Assembly (NCBI GenBank): GCA_052267165.1 | Contig: JBKQHO010000050.1 | Location: 5,984 to 69,983 of the forward strand | Direction: 5' to 3' | Source: CAWICD01 sp052267165 | Lineage (GTDB): Bacteria > Vulcanimicrobiota > Vulcanimicrobiia > Vulcanimicrobiales > Vulcanimicrobiaceae | DNA length: 64,000 nucleotides | In this document: in pieces, positions 34,561 through 43,391 of the stretch | Position numbering within the stretch: the first letter of the stretch is position 1 | How the letters are laid out: each line of letters opens with the position of its first letter | Position numbers and translations under genes: made by a program | Notes under the pieces: model-generated | The model's database searches: none | What the model was told of the DNA's origin: nothing | What the model saw: the letters and a program-made list of their open reading frames with translations, nothing else

Positions 34561-35039
34561 GGCTCGCTCCTCGTGCGGCTTCATCCTGACATCGGGGCAG
34601 TCGCGAGCCAACGGCCATTCGGTGAATCGTTTATGCCAACGCTCACAAGATTGTTGGGTAGCAACAAGCGCGCCTGAGCATCGTAGCAAAGTTCAGAAGA
34701 AACTGAACTATATTTACGAGCGCAGCTGTTTGAACTGTGAGGCTCTCGTCGTTTGCGAAAAGCAAGGCAAAGTCTGAATAATCCGAAGAATAGCGCGTCT
34801 GCGACGAAGTGAATAGGCCCACACAGAAACCGTCGGCCCGATGTCGAGTGCGCGATAGGTAGCACAGGCGCTATGCTATTCGCATGATACACACCGAATC
34901 CGCGCACTAGTTGTTACTAATCATTAATCGCGCCGCCCTTTTGCAACGGCGCACGCGTGGAGTGTGGATGTACGGCAGCCAGGCCGGCCCGCAAGGGGCA
35001 GTCGAAGCCATCCTAAAGATGTTCGAAGGAGACTAATTC
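34561..35039. other. Divergent nifB-nifH regulatory region
   Basis: The 479 bases hold the 5' ends of both main nif operons and are more AT-rich than the genes. No NifA activator site (TGT-N10-ACA) and no clean -24/-12 sigma-54 promoter were found; a TAGCAC-N9-GC stretch at about 34858 is the nearest but lacks the GG. A short inverted repeat ATGC-TATTC-GCAT lies near 34873-34885. The nifH ribosome site AAGGAG is just before 35040. No gene is assigned; a minus-strand frame here looks spurious. Confidence 0.6.
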
Positions 35040-35939
35040 ATGTCAGCATTGCGGCAGATTGCCTTTTACGGTAAAGGCGGGATCGGTAAGTCGACGACTT
35101 CGCAGAACACCCTCGCGGCGCTCGCCGAGATGGGTCAAAAGATTCTTATCGTCGGCTGCGATCCGAAAGCCGATTCCACGCGACTCATTCTTCACGCCAA
35201 GGCACAGGACACGATCTTGAGCCTCGCGGCCGAACAGGGCAGCGTGGAAGATCTGGAACTCGAGGACGTCATGAAGGTCGGATACCGGGGTATCCGCTGC
35301 GTGGAGTCCGGCGGCCCCGAGCCCGGCGTCGGATGCGCCGGCCGCGGCGTCATCACGTCGATCAACTTCCTGGAAGAGAACGGCGCGTACGAAGGCATCG
35401 ACTACGTCTCCTACGACGTCCTCGGCGACGTCGTCTGCGGCGGATTCGCCATGCCGATTCGTGAGAACAAGGCGCAAGAAATTTACATCGTCATGTCCGG
35501 CGAGATGATGGCCATGTACGCGGCCAACAACATCTCGAAGGGAATCCTGAAGTACGCCAACTCGGGCGGCGTGCGCCTGGGGGCGCTGGTCTGCAACGAG
35601 CGCCAGACCGACAAAGAGCTCGAGTTGGCCGAAGCGATGGCCGCCAAGCTGGGCACCAAGCTCATCTACTTCGTTCCGCGCGACAACGTCGTTCAGCACG
35701 CCGAGCTGCGCCGCATGACGGTCATCGAGTACGCGCCCGAATCGAAGCAGGCCGAGCATTACCGGACGCTCGCCAAGCGAATCCACGACAACGCCGGCAA
35801 GGGCATCATTCCGACCCCGATCTCGATGGACGAGCTGGAAGACATGCTGATGGAGCACGGCATCATCAAGCCGGTGGACGAGACCCTGGTCGGAAAGACC
35901 GCCGAAGAACTGGCCGCCGAAGAGCTGGCCGTCGCCTAG
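35040..35939 (+). CDS. nifH: Nitrogenase iron protein (dinitrogenase reductase)
   Basis: ATP-dependent reductase (299 residues) that delivers electrons to NifDK. The P-loop is GKGGIGKS (11-18); the bridging [4Fe-4S] ligands are Cys99 (GVGCAGRG) and Cys133 (DVVCGGF). Arg102, the ADP-ribosylation site where DraT is present, is conserved, but no draT/draG is seen here. AAGGAG is eight bases before the ATG. It is followed by a strong hairpin before nifD. The sequence is typical of molybdenum-type NifH. Confidence 0.98.
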   Translation: MSALRQIAFYGKGGIGKSTTSQNTLAALAEMGQKILIVGCDPKADSTRLILHAKAQDTILSLAAEQGSVEDLELEDVMKVGYRGIRCVESGGPEPGVGCAGRGVITSINFLEENGAYEGIDYVSYDVLGDVVCGGFAMPIRENKAQEIYIVMSGEMMAMYAANNISKGILKYANSGGVRLGALVCNERQTDKELELAEAMAAKLGTKLIYFVPRDNVVQHAELRRMTVIEYAPESKQAEHYRTLAKRIHDNAGKGIIPTPISMDELEDMLMEHGIIKPVDETLVGKTAEELAAEELAVA

Positions 35940-35950
35940 CTTCAATGCCC

Positions 35951-35991
35951 GGGCGTTCCGTCTCGCGCTCTGGCGCGAGACGCGAACGCCC
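35951..35991 (+). promoter_or_regulatory. nifH-nifD intergenic stem-loop
   Basis: A two-segment stem: GGGCGTTC (35951-35958) pairs with GAACGCCC (35984-35991), and TCTCGCGC (35961-35968) pairs with GCGCGAGA (35973-35980) around a TCTG loop, with small internal bulges. There is no T-tract, so a partial terminator or an mRNA-stabilising/processing structure is likely. Hairpins here are known in other diazotrophs to raise nifH mRNA over nifDK. Confidence 0.7.
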
Positions 35992-36021
35992 CGCTGCGCT
36001 TCTTGCGAGAATAGGAAACTC

Positions 36022-37515
36022 ATGAGTATCACTTCTGGGGAAAACACCGAAGACGTCAAGGCCAGAAACGCGGCGCTCATCAGCGAGGTCTTGGAAGTGT
36101 ATCCGCCGACGACGGCCAAGCGACGCGCCAAGCATCTGGGGACGTTCGAAGAGGGCAAGCCGGATTGCGGCGTCAAGTCGAACATCAAGTCGATCCCTGG
36201 CGTGATGACGATCCGCGGCTGTGCCTACGCCGGCTCGAAGGGCGTGGTGTGGGGTCCCATCAAGGACATGATTCACATCAGCCACGGCCCGGTCGGCTGC
36301 GGCCAATACTCGTGGGGCTCGCGGCGCAACTATTACATCGGCACGACCGGCGTCGACACGTTCGTGACGATGCAGTTCACCTCCGACTTTCAGGAAAAAG
36401 ACATCGTCTTCGGCGGCGACAAGAAGCTCTCCAAGATTATGGACGAGATCCAAGAGCTCTTTCCGCTCAACAAGGGTGTCACCGTCCAGTCGGAGTGCCC
36501 GATCGGGCTCATCGGAGACGATATCGAGGCGGTCTCGAAGGCCAAGGGCAAGGAATACGGCAAGACGATCGTGCCGGTTCGCTGCGAGGGCTTCCGCGGC
36601 GTGTCGCAGTCGCTCGGACACCACATCGCTAACGACACGATCCGCGACTGGGTCTTCGACAAGCTGACCGGCAAGCCGGTGCACTTCGAGAGCTCGCCCT
36701 ACGACGTCGCCATCATCGGCGACTACAACATCGGCGGCGACGCGTGGTCCTCGCGCATCCTGCTCGAGGAGATGGGCTTGCGTGTCATCGCGCAGTGGTC
36801 GGGCGACGGCAGCCTGGCCGAGCTCGAGGCGACGCCCAAGGCGAAGCTCAACGTCCTGCACTGCTATCGGTCCATGAACTACATCTCCCGCCACATGGAG
36901 GAGAAGTACGGCATCCCATGGGTCGAGTACAATTTCTTCGGCCCCACCAAGATCGCCGAGTCGCTGCGCAACATCGCGAACCACTTCGACGACACGATCA
37001 AGGCCGGCGCGGAACGCGTGATCGCCAAGTATCAGGCGCTGATGGCGGCGACGATCGAGAAGTACCGCCCCCGCCTCGCGGGCAAGAAGGTGATGCTCTT
37101 CGTCGGCGGCCTCCGGCCCCGGCACGTGATCGGTGCGTACGAGGATCTGGGCATGGAAGTGGTTGGCACGGGCTACGAGTTCGGACACAACGACGACTAC
37201 CAGCGGACCACTCACTACATCAAGGACGGAACGCTCATCTACGACGACGTGACCGGCTACGAGTTCGAGAAGTTCGTCGAGCGGGTCCAGCCCGACTTGG
37301 TGGGCTCGGGCATCAAGGAAAAGTACGTCTTTCAGAAGATGGGCGTGCCCTTCCGCCAGATGCACTCGTGGGACTACTCCGGTCCCTATCACGGTTACGA
37401 CGGCTTCCCGATCTTCGCCCGCGACATGGATATGGCGATCAACGCCCCGGTCTGGCGTTTGACGAAGCCGCCCTGGGAGCAGCAACCCGCTGCGTCCTCT
37501 TCCTCAGCTGCTTGA
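36022..37515 (+). CDS. nifD: Nitrogenase MoFe protein alpha chain
   Basis: Alpha subunit (497 residues) carrying FeMo-co. P-cluster ligands are Cys67, Cys93 and Cys159; FeMo-co is held by Cys281 (VLHCYRS) and His448 (MHSWDYSG), with Gln196 and His200 (VSQSLGHHIAND) of the active site in place. These features and the GFRGVSQSLGHH context mark the molybdenum form, not VnfD or AnfD. It starts at ATG after GGAAACTC; nifK follows 22 bases later. Confidence 0.98.
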   Translation: MSITSGENTEDVKARNAALISEVLEVYPPTTAKRRAKHLGTFEEGKPDCGVKSNIKSIPGVMTIRGCAYAGSKGVVWGPIKDMIHISHGPVGCGQYSWGSRRNYYIGTTGVDTFVTMQFTSDFQEKDIVFGGDKKLSKIMDEIQELFPLNKGVTVQSECPIGLIGDDIEAVSKAKGKEYGKTIVPVRCEGFRGVSQSLGHHIANDTIRDWVFDKLTGKPVHFESSPYDVAIIGDYNIGGDAWSSRILLEEMGLRVIAQWSGDGSLAELEATPKAKLNVLHCYRSMNYISRHMEEKYGIPWVEYNFFGPTKIAESLRNIANHFDDTIKAGAERVIAKYQALMAATIEKYRPRLAGKKVMLFVGGLRPRHVIGAYEDLGMEVVGTGYEFGHNDDYQRTTHYIKDGTLIYDDVTGYEFEKFVERVQPDLVGSGIKEKYVFQKMGVPFRQMHSWDYSGPYHGYDGFPIFARDMDMAINAPVWRLTKPPWEQQPAASSSSAA

Positions 37516-37537
37516 TCCAACGCCACAGGAGTTCTCA

Positions 37538-39097
37538 ATGAGCCAGAATGCCGACCACATCCTCGACCACTTCGATCTGTTCCGCCAGCCGGAATACCAA
37601 GAGATGCTCGAGAACAAGCGGGCGAACTTCGAGAATCGGGTTGCGGACGAAGAGGTGGAACGCGTTCGTGAATGGACCAAGACCGACGAGTACCGTGAGA
37701 AGAACTTTGCGCGCCAAGCGCTGACCATCAATCCCGCAAAGGCCTGCCAGCCGCTCGGCGCGGTGTTCGCCGCAGTCGGTTTCGAGAGCACGCTTCCGTT
37801 CGTGCACGGCTCGCAGGGCTGCGTCGCCTACTACCGCAGCCACTTCTCACGGCACTTCAAGGAACCGACCTCCTGCGTTTCCTCCTCGATGACGGAGGAC
37901 GCGGCCGTGTTCGGGGGCTTGAAGAACATGGTTGAAGGGCTCGCCAACGCCTACAACATGTACAAGCCCAAGATGATTGCGGTCTCGACCACCTGCATGG
38001 CCGAGGTGATCGGCGACGATCTCAACGCCTTCATCAAGGGCGCCAAGGAAAAGGGCTCGGTTCCCGAGGCGTTCGACGTCCCGTTCGCCCACACGCCGGC
38101 GTTCGTCGGCAGCCACATCACGGGCTACGACAACGTGATCAAGGGAATCCTCGAGCACTTCTGGGGCGGCAAAGCCAAGACGGCGCCGGTGCTCGAACGG
38201 GTCGCAAACGACAAGATCAACTTCATCGGCGGCTTCGACGGCTACTCGATCGGAAATCTGCGCGAGATCAAGCGCATCCTGGGTCTGATGGGCGTTGAGT
38301 TCACCATCCTGTCCGATTCCAGCGACGTCTGGGACACGCCGAGCGACGGGGAATTCCGCATGTACGACGGTGGAACGACCCTCGCAGAGACGGCCAATGC
38401 GATCCATGCGAAGGCGACGGTCTCGATGCAGGAGTTCTGCACCGAGAAAACGCTGGGGTACGTCGCCGGCACGGGTCAGGAAGTCGTCGCCTTCAACCAT
38501 CCCATCGGCGTTGCCGCGACGGACAAGTTCCTGATGGAGATCGCCCGGATTACCGGCAAGCCGATCCCCGAGGAGTTGTCCAAGGAGCGCGGCCGGCTGG
38601 TTGACGCGATCGCCGATTCCAGCGCACACCTGCACGGAAAGCGGTTTGCCGTCTACGGCGATCCGGATCTCTGCCTCGGGTTGGCGGGCTTCTTGATGGA
38701 GCTGGGCGCCGAGCCCGTGCACATCCTGTCGACCAACGGCGGCCGCACGTGGGAAGAGCGGACCCGGGCGCTGCTCGATAGCTCGCCGTTCGGCAAGAAC
38801 TGCCACGTCTATGCCGGCAAGGACCTGTGGCACATGCGCTCGCTCCTGTTCACCGAGCCGGTCGATTTTCTCATCGGCAACACCTACGGGAAGTATCTGG
38901 AGCGCGATACCGGGGTGCCCCTGATCCGCATCGGATTCCCGATCTTCGACCGCCATCATCATCATCGCTACCCGCTGTGGGGCTATCAGGGCGGCCTGAA
39001 CGTTCTCGTGCAGCTGCTCGACAAGGTCTTCGACGAGATCGATCGCAGCACGAACGTGGCCTCGAAGACCGACTACAGCTTCGACATCATCCGCTGA
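37538..39097 (+). CDS. nifK: Nitrogenase MoFe protein beta chain
   Basis: Beta subunit (519 residues) sharing the P-cluster: Cys70 (AKACQPLG), Cys95 (GSQGCVAYY) and Cys153 (STTCMAEV). The N-terminal extension DHFDLFRQPEYQEMLENKR is typical of full-length NifK. AGGAG lies upstream of the ATG. It forms the alpha2beta2 enzyme with NifD. Confidence 0.98.
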   Translation: MSQNADHILDHFDLFRQPEYQEMLENKRANFENRVADEEVERVREWTKTDEYREKNFARQALTINPAKACQPLGAVFAAVGFESTLPFVHGSQGCVAYYRSHFSRHFKEPTSCVSSSMTEDAAVFGGLKNMVEGLANAYNMYKPKMIAVSTTCMAEVIGDDLNAFIKGAKEKGSVPEAFDVPFAHTPAFVGSHITGYDNVIKGILEHFWGGKAKTAPVLERVANDKINFIGGFDGYSIGNLREIKRILGLMGVEFTILSDSSDVWDTPSDGEFRMYDGGTTLAETANAIHAKATVSMQEFCTEKTLGYVAGTGQEVVAFNHPIGVAATDKFLMEIARITGKPIPEELSKERGRLVDAIADSSAHLHGKRFAVYGDPDLCLGLAGFLMELGAEPVHILSTNGGRTWEERTRALLDSSPFGKNCHVYAGKDLWHMRSLLFTEPVDFLIGNTYGKYLERDTGVPLIRIGFPIFDRHHHHRYPLWGYQGGLNVLVQLLDKVFDEIDRSTNVASKTDYSFDIIR

Positions 39098-39129
39098 GAC
39101 GACGCAGCCGCAGCCGATAAGAGGTGTGA

Positions 39130-40530
39130 ATGAGCGCCCTGTCCAGCAAGATACAGGCAGTGTTCGACGAGCCGGGGTGCGATAAGAACCAAGCAAAGCC
39201 TGACAAACAACGGAAAAAGGGCTGCAGCAAGCAGCTCGCGCCCGGCGCCGCGGCCGGCGGCTGCGCATTCGACGGCGCCAAGATCGCGTTGCAGCCGGTC
39301 ACCGACGTGGCGCACTTGGTCCACGGGCCGATCGCCTGCGAGGGAAACTCCTGGGACAATCGCGGGTCGAAATCGTCGGGTCCGCAACTGTATCGGACGA
39401 GCTTCACCACCGACATCGGCGAGAACGACGTCGTTTTCGGCGGCGAAAAGCGGCTCTTCAAAGCCATCAAGGAGATCGTCGAAAAGTACGATCCGCCGGC
39501 GGTGTTCGTCTATCAAACGTGCATTCCGGCGATGATCGGCGACGACATCGAGGCCGTTTGCAAGGCGGCCGCCGAACGGTTCGGCAAGCCGGTGATCCCG
39601 GTGCTGGCGCCGGGCTTCGTCGGCCCCAAGAACTTGGGCAACAAGCTGGCGGGTGAAGCGCTGCTCGATCACGTCATCGGAACCGAGGAGCCCGAGTACA
39701 CGACTCCCTACGACATCAACATCATCGGCGAGTACAACCTGTCCGGTGAGTTGTGGCAGGTGAAGCCTCTGCTCGACGAGATGGGAGTGCGGATCTTGGC
39801 CTGCATCTCGGGTGATGCGCGTTATCACGAGCTGGCCTGCTCCCACCGCGCGCGAGCCGCCATGATGGTTTGCTCCAAAGCCATGATCAACGTCGCCCGC
39901 AAGATGAGGGAGCGCTACGCGATCCCCTTCTTCGAAGGATCGTTCTACGGCATCGGCGACACGAGCGATTCGCTGCGGCAAATCGCCAAGCTCCTGGTGG
40001 AGCGCGGCGCGCCGGCCGAGCTGATCGAGCGCACGGAGTCCATCGTCGCTCGCGAGGAGGCGCAAGCCCGGCAGCAGTTGGAAAGCTTCAAATCGCGCCT
40101 GGCGGGCAAGCGCGTTCTGCTCATAACGGGGGGCGTCAAGTCGTGGTCCGTCGTGGCGGCGCTCCAGGACGTGGGGCTCGAGATCGTCGGCACGAGCGTC
40201 AAGAAGTCGACGCAGGAAGACAAGGAACGGATCAAAGCGATCATGGGCGGCGACGCCCACATGATCGACGACATGACGCCGCGGGAAATGTACAAAATGC
40301 TCAAAGGCGCGCGCGCCGACATCATGCTCTCCGGCGGGCGGTCGCAGTTCGTCGCGCTCAAGGCGAAGATGCCCTGGCTCGACATCAACCAGGAGCGCCA
40401 TCACGCCTACGCCGGCTACGCCGGCATGATCGCGCTGGTGAGCGAGATCGACAAAGCGCTCTCGAGCCCCATTTGGGAGCAAGTCCGCAAGTCGCCGCCC
40501 TGGGCAACGCCCGCCCTCGGCGTGGCCTGA
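39130..40530 (+). CDS. nifE: FeMo-cofactor scaffold protein NifE
   Basis: Scaffold subunit (466 residues), homologous to NifD, on which NifB-co is matured to FeMo-co before transfer to NifDK. The N-terminal Cys motif (KKGCSKQLAPGAAAGGCAFD) and the conserved IACEGNSWDNRGSKSSGPQL and YQTCIPAMIGDDIEAVC are visible. The GAGGTGTGA stretch is the ribosome site. It is followed by nifN after eight bases. Confidence 0.96.
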   Translation: MSALSSKIQAVFDEPGCDKNQAKPDKQRKKGCSKQLAPGAAAGGCAFDGAKIALQPVTDVAHLVHGPIACEGNSWDNRGSKSSGPQLYRTSFTTDIGENDVVFGGEKRLFKAIKEIVEKYDPPAVFVYQTCIPAMIGDDIEAVCKAAAERFGKPVIPVLAPGFVGPKNLGNKLAGEALLDHVIGTEEPEYTTPYDINIIGEYNLSGELWQVKPLLDEMGVRILACISGDARYHELACSHRARAAMMVCSKAMINVARKMRERYAIPFFEGSFYGIGDTSDSLRQIAKLLVERGAPAELIERTESIVAREEAQARQQLESFKSRLAGKRVLLITGGVKSWSVVAALQDVGLEIVGTSVKKSTQEDKERIKAIMGGDAHMIDDMTPREMYKMLKGARADIMLSGGRSQFVALKAKMPWLDINQERHHAYAGYAGMIALVSEIDKALSSPIWEQVRKSPPWATPALGVA

Positions 40531-40538
40531 CGATCCCC

Positions 40539-41936
40539 ATGGCCACGGTCGTCGCAGCCAAGAAAGCCTGCGTGGTGAATCCGCTCAAGATGAGCCAACC
40601 CATCGGCGCCGCGCTGGCGTTCATGGGGATTCGCGGCTGCATGCCGCTGCTGCACGGCTCGCAGGGCTGCACCTCATTCGGCCTGGTCTTGTTCGTGCGG
40701 CACTTCCGCGAGTCGATTCCGCTGCAAACGACCGCGATGAGCGAAGTCGCGACCGTGCTGGGCGGATTCGAGAACGTGGAACAGGCGGTTCTGAACATCG
40801 CCGGCCGAGCCAAACCGGAGATCATCGGCATCTGCTCGACCGGGGTGACCGAGGTGAAGGGCGACGACCTCGACGCATTCATCAGGCTGATCCGCGCAAA
40901 CCATCCCGAGCTATCCCACGTGAGCCTGGTCTGCGTCTCGACGCCGGACTTCAAGGATGCCTTTGCGGACGGCTGGTCAAAGGCGGTCGTGCGGATGGTG
41001 GAGGAGCTCGTCCCGGCGGCGCCGGGCGGATGCGAGCTCCCGCGGAACGCCCGGCGCCTCACCGTGCTGCCGGGCAGCCATCTGACGCCGGGCGACCTCG
41101 ACGAATTGCGCGAGATCATCGAGGCTTTCGGGCTCGAGCCGCTCTTTTTGCCCGATCTCTCCGGCTCGCTCGACGGGCACATTCCCGACGATTTTACGCC
41201 GACCACGCTCGGCGGCATCGGCCTCGAGGAAATCACCCGGCTCGGAACTTCCGCGCACGCGCTCGCGCTCGGCGAGCAGATGCGCGGTGCGGCGCTCAAG
41301 CTGCAGGAGCGAACCGGCGTGCCGTTCACCGTTCTCGACCGTCTGACCGGGCTCGCGCCGAACGACGATCTGATGGCGCTGCTGGCGCGTGTCGCCGGCG
41401 TGCCCGTCCCCGGCAAGTACCGCCGCCAGCGCAGCCAGTTGGTCGACGCGATGCTCGACGGACACTTTCACTTCGGCGGCAAGAAGATCGGCATCGGGGC
41501 CGAGCCGGATCTGCTTTGGAGCATGGCCGCCTTTCTCACGGAGATGGGCAGTCACGTCAGCGCAGCCGTAACCACCACCAACTCGCCCGTGCTGGCGCGC
41601 GTGCCCGCCGAGCAAGTTGTGATCGGAGACCTCGAAGATCTCGAGAGCGCGTCGGGCGAGTGCGATCTGCTGATCACGCACTCACACGGCCGCCAAGCGG
41701 CGGAACGGCTGCACATTCCCCTCTATCGCATGGGCTTCCCGATGTTCGACCGGTTGGGCGCTGCGCAGCGTGTCTCGGTCGGGTACCGCGGAACGCGCGA
41801 CCTGATCTTCGAGATCGGCAACGTCCTCATGGCCGAGGTCCATGAGCCCACTCCCGATACCTGGCGCCGCGACGATGAAGCAGCTCCGGGATATGCCCCA
41901 CCGCGCGCCTGCGCGTGCACGAGTACCTCGTCATGA
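40539..41936 (+). CDS. nifN: FeMo-cofactor scaffold protein NifN
   Basis: Second scaffold subunit (465 residues), homologous to NifK and partner of NifE. It begins MATVVAAKKACVVNPLKMSQ, then PLLHGSQGCTSFGLVLFVRH and ICSTGVTEVKGDDLDAF. The ATG at 40539 is where similarity starts; the open frame continues back inside nifE in another frame. The C-terminus carries a non-conserved Pro/Cys/Ser tail (PPRACACTSTSS). The ribosome site is weak, so coupling to nifE is likely. Confidence 0.95.
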   Translation: MATVVAAKKACVVNPLKMSQPIGAALAFMGIRGCMPLLHGSQGCTSFGLVLFVRHFRESIPLQTTAMSEVATVLGGFENVEQAVLNIAGRAKPEIIGICSTGVTEVKGDDLDAFIRLIRANHPELSHVSLVCVSTPDFKDAFADGWSKAVVRMVEELVPAAPGGCELPRNARRLTVLPGSHLTPGDLDELREIIEAFGLEPLFLPDLSGSLDGHIPDDFTPTTLGGIGLEEITRLGTSAHALALGEQMRGAALKLQERTGVPFTVLDRLTGLAPNDDLMALLARVAGVPVPGKYRRQRSQLVDAMLDGHFHFGGKKIGIGAEPDLLWSMAAFLTEMGSHVSAAVTTTNSPVLARVPAEQVVIGDLEDLESASGECDLLITHSHGRQAAERLHIPLYRMGFPMFDRLGAAQRVSVGYRGTRDLIFEIGNVLMAEVHEPTPDTWRRDDEAAPGYAPPRACACTSTSS

Positions 41937-41949
41937 TCTCGGAGTTGAC

Positions 41950-42360
41950 ATGAAAATCGCATTCGCGACACAAGACCAAAAACACGTCGACGCTCATTTC
42001 GGCTGGGCGAAGAGCATCGCCATCTACGACGTCTCGCCGAGCGGGCATCAATTTCTGCGTGCCGTCGAGTTCGGCGACTTGCAGGAAGACGGCGACGACG
42101 ACAAGCTTGCGCCGAAGCTCGAGGCGATCAAAGACTGTGCGATCTTGTACGTAGCGGCGATCGGCGGCTCGGGTGCGGCGCGCGTCGTTGCCAATAAGAT
42201 CCATCCGATCAAGGTCTCGCAACCCGAAGCGATCGACGTCATCTTGGACAAGCTTCAGGACGTCCTGGGGGGAACTCCGCCGCCATGGCTGCGCAAAGCG
42301 ATGCTCAAGGACAAGCCGCGCGACGCCTCGTTTGAAGACGACGAGGTGCGGCATGCTTGA
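41950..42360 (+). CDS. nifX: NifX, FeMo-cofactor transfer protein
   Basis: A 136-residue carrier that binds NifB-co or the VK-cluster between NifB and NifEN. It begins MKIAFATQDQKHVDAHFGWA, a canonical NifX start, with the C-terminal helix region ENKIHP-like (VANKIHPIKVSQPEAIDVIL). GGAG lies five bases before the ATG at 41950; the longer upstream frame overlaps nifN. Its stop overlaps the DUF269 gene by eight bases. Confidence 0.94.
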   Translation: MKIAFATQDQKHVDAHFGWAKSIAIYDVSPSGHQFLRAVEFGDLQEDGDDDKLAPKLEAIKDCAILYVAAIGGSGAARVVANKIHPIKVSQPEAIDVILDKLQDVLGGTPPPWLRKAMLKDKPRDASFEDDEVRHA

Positions 42361-42835
42361 GACTGCGGCGGGCCTCGCGAGCCCAGCCTCCCCGGCCGCG
42401 CCGCTGGAAACGCCTTTCGTGCGGGAGCTCGTCAGGCAATGGCGCGCGCAGGACGCCCACGGTGCTTGGGACGGAAAGACCGATGCCGACCTGCTGGAGC
42501 CCTACATTCTCGACAAAGAAAAGCGCCGCCAGATGCCGATCATCGGCGATCCGGACCCGGAGACGCTATGGCGCTTGGAGCTCTTCTACAACGCCGTCGG
42601 ACTGGTCGTCGAACGCGAGACCGGCATCATGGTCGCTCCGATGATGAAGTTGCACCACGAGGGCTTCGGCCGGCTCGTCCTCACCGCGGGCCGTCTGATC
42701 GTGCTCAACAAGCAGCTGCGCGACGTTCACCGCTTCGGTTTTGACAGTCTCGAAAAACTGGCTGCGGAAGGGGAGAAGCTGGTCGCCTCAGCCGTCGCAA
42801 TGATCCGGCAATTCCCAGAAGTCGCGAACTACTGA
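42353..42835 (+). CDS. NifX-associated nitrogen fixation protein (DUF269)
   Basis: A 160-residue protein of the DUF269 family always found beside nifX. Conserved blocks are FVRELVRQWRAQDAHGAWDG, ADLLEPYILDKEKRRQMPII, FYNAVGLVVERETGIMVAPM and GRLIVLNKQLRDVHRFGFDS. Its exact function is unsettled; a role in FeMo-co synthesis or stability is suggested by its position. The start codon lies inside the end of nifX. Confidence 0.9.
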   Translation: MLETAAGLASPASPAAPLETPFVRELVRQWRAQDAHGAWDGKTDADLLEPYILDKEKRRQMPIIGDPDPETLWRLELFYNAVGLVVERETGIMVAPMMKLHHEGFGRLVLTAGRLIVLNKQLRDVHRFGFDSLEKLAAEGEKLVASAVAMIRQFPEVANY

Positions 42836-42853
42836 TCGACGAGAGAAGCACAC

Positions 42854-43075
42854 ATGCTCGATACCGATAGACTCAAGGCGGAGATCAAGAAGTTGTCCGC
42901 CCAAGCGATGCAGGCCAAGATGGACTTGCACGACCTCTCCGAAGAGCTCCCCATCGGATGGTCGCAGATCCCGGCCGTCGCCCAACGCGCCCACGACACC
43001 TTCGAACTGCTCGAGAGCAAGCGGGAACAGCTGAAGGCGCAACTCGAGCTCGTCGCCGCCGATTCGGGGCGTTGA
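42854..43075 (+). CDS. CCE_0567-family small protein (DUF683)
   Basis: A 73-residue helical-hairpin protein (DTDRLKAEIKKLSAQAMQAK; DLSEELPIGWSQIPAVAQRA) of the DUF683/CCE_0567 family found after nifX in many diazotrophs. The cyanobacterial relative forms a two-helix bundle and was reported as a metal-binding protein. The gene lies between the DUF269 gene and fdxB. Confidence 0.85.
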   Translation: MLDTDRLKAEIKKLSAQAMQAKMDLHDLSEELPIGWSQIPAVAQRAHDTFELLESKREQLKAQLELVAADSGR

Positions 43076-43082
43076 GACGCGT

Positions 43083-43379
43083 ATGGCAATCGTCGTAAAG
43101 GAAACCACGACTCGCGACGGGCGCGCGTGGCAGCCCGAATACCTGGTCGCAATCGACGGCACCGTCTGCATCGGTTGCGGCCGCTGTTACAAAGTCTGCG
43201 GGCGCGAGGTGATGACCCTCAAGGGCATCAACGAGGAAGGCGACCTTGTCGACCTCGAGGATGACGAAGACGATGAGATCGAGCGTAAGGTGATGGTGAT
43301 GGCGGACGCCGGCGCTTGTATCGGCTGCGCGGCCTGCGCCCGCGTCTGCCCCACCGACTGCCAGAGTCACGCGGCGTAG
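43083..43379 (+). CDS. fdxB: Nif-specific ferredoxin III (FdxB)
   Basis: A 98-residue 2[4Fe-4S] ferredoxin with CIGCGRCYKVC and CIGCAACARVC motifs separated by an acidic linker (DLVDLEDDEDDEIERK). The size, the KVCGREVMTLKGI segment and its place behind nifX/DUF683 match FdxB, ferredoxin III of nitrogen fixers. A likely electron carrier to nitrogenase or cofactor assembly. Confidence 0.92.
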   Translation: MAIVVKETTTRDGRAWQPEYLVAIDGTVCIGCGRCYKVCGREVMTLKGINEEGDLVDLEDDEDDEIERKVMVMADAGACIGCAACARVCPTDCQSHAA

Positions 43380-43391
43380 GTCGAGCCCAGC

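Noticed and set aside
34855..34880. Possible -24/-12 sigma-54 promoter (TAGCAC-N9-GC)
   Set aside because: Lacks the essential GG of the -24 element and has no upstream NifA site.
34581..34907. Minus-strand 108-codon frame in the nifB-nifH gap
   Set aside because: No similarity, no ribosome site, overlaps the 5' end of nifB and lies in the expected promoter region.
36022..37515. Alternative (V or Fe-only) nitrogenase
   Set aside because: NifD residues around the cofactor, nifE/N/Q/V and the absence of a delta subunit gene (vnfG/anfG) all indicate the Mo form.
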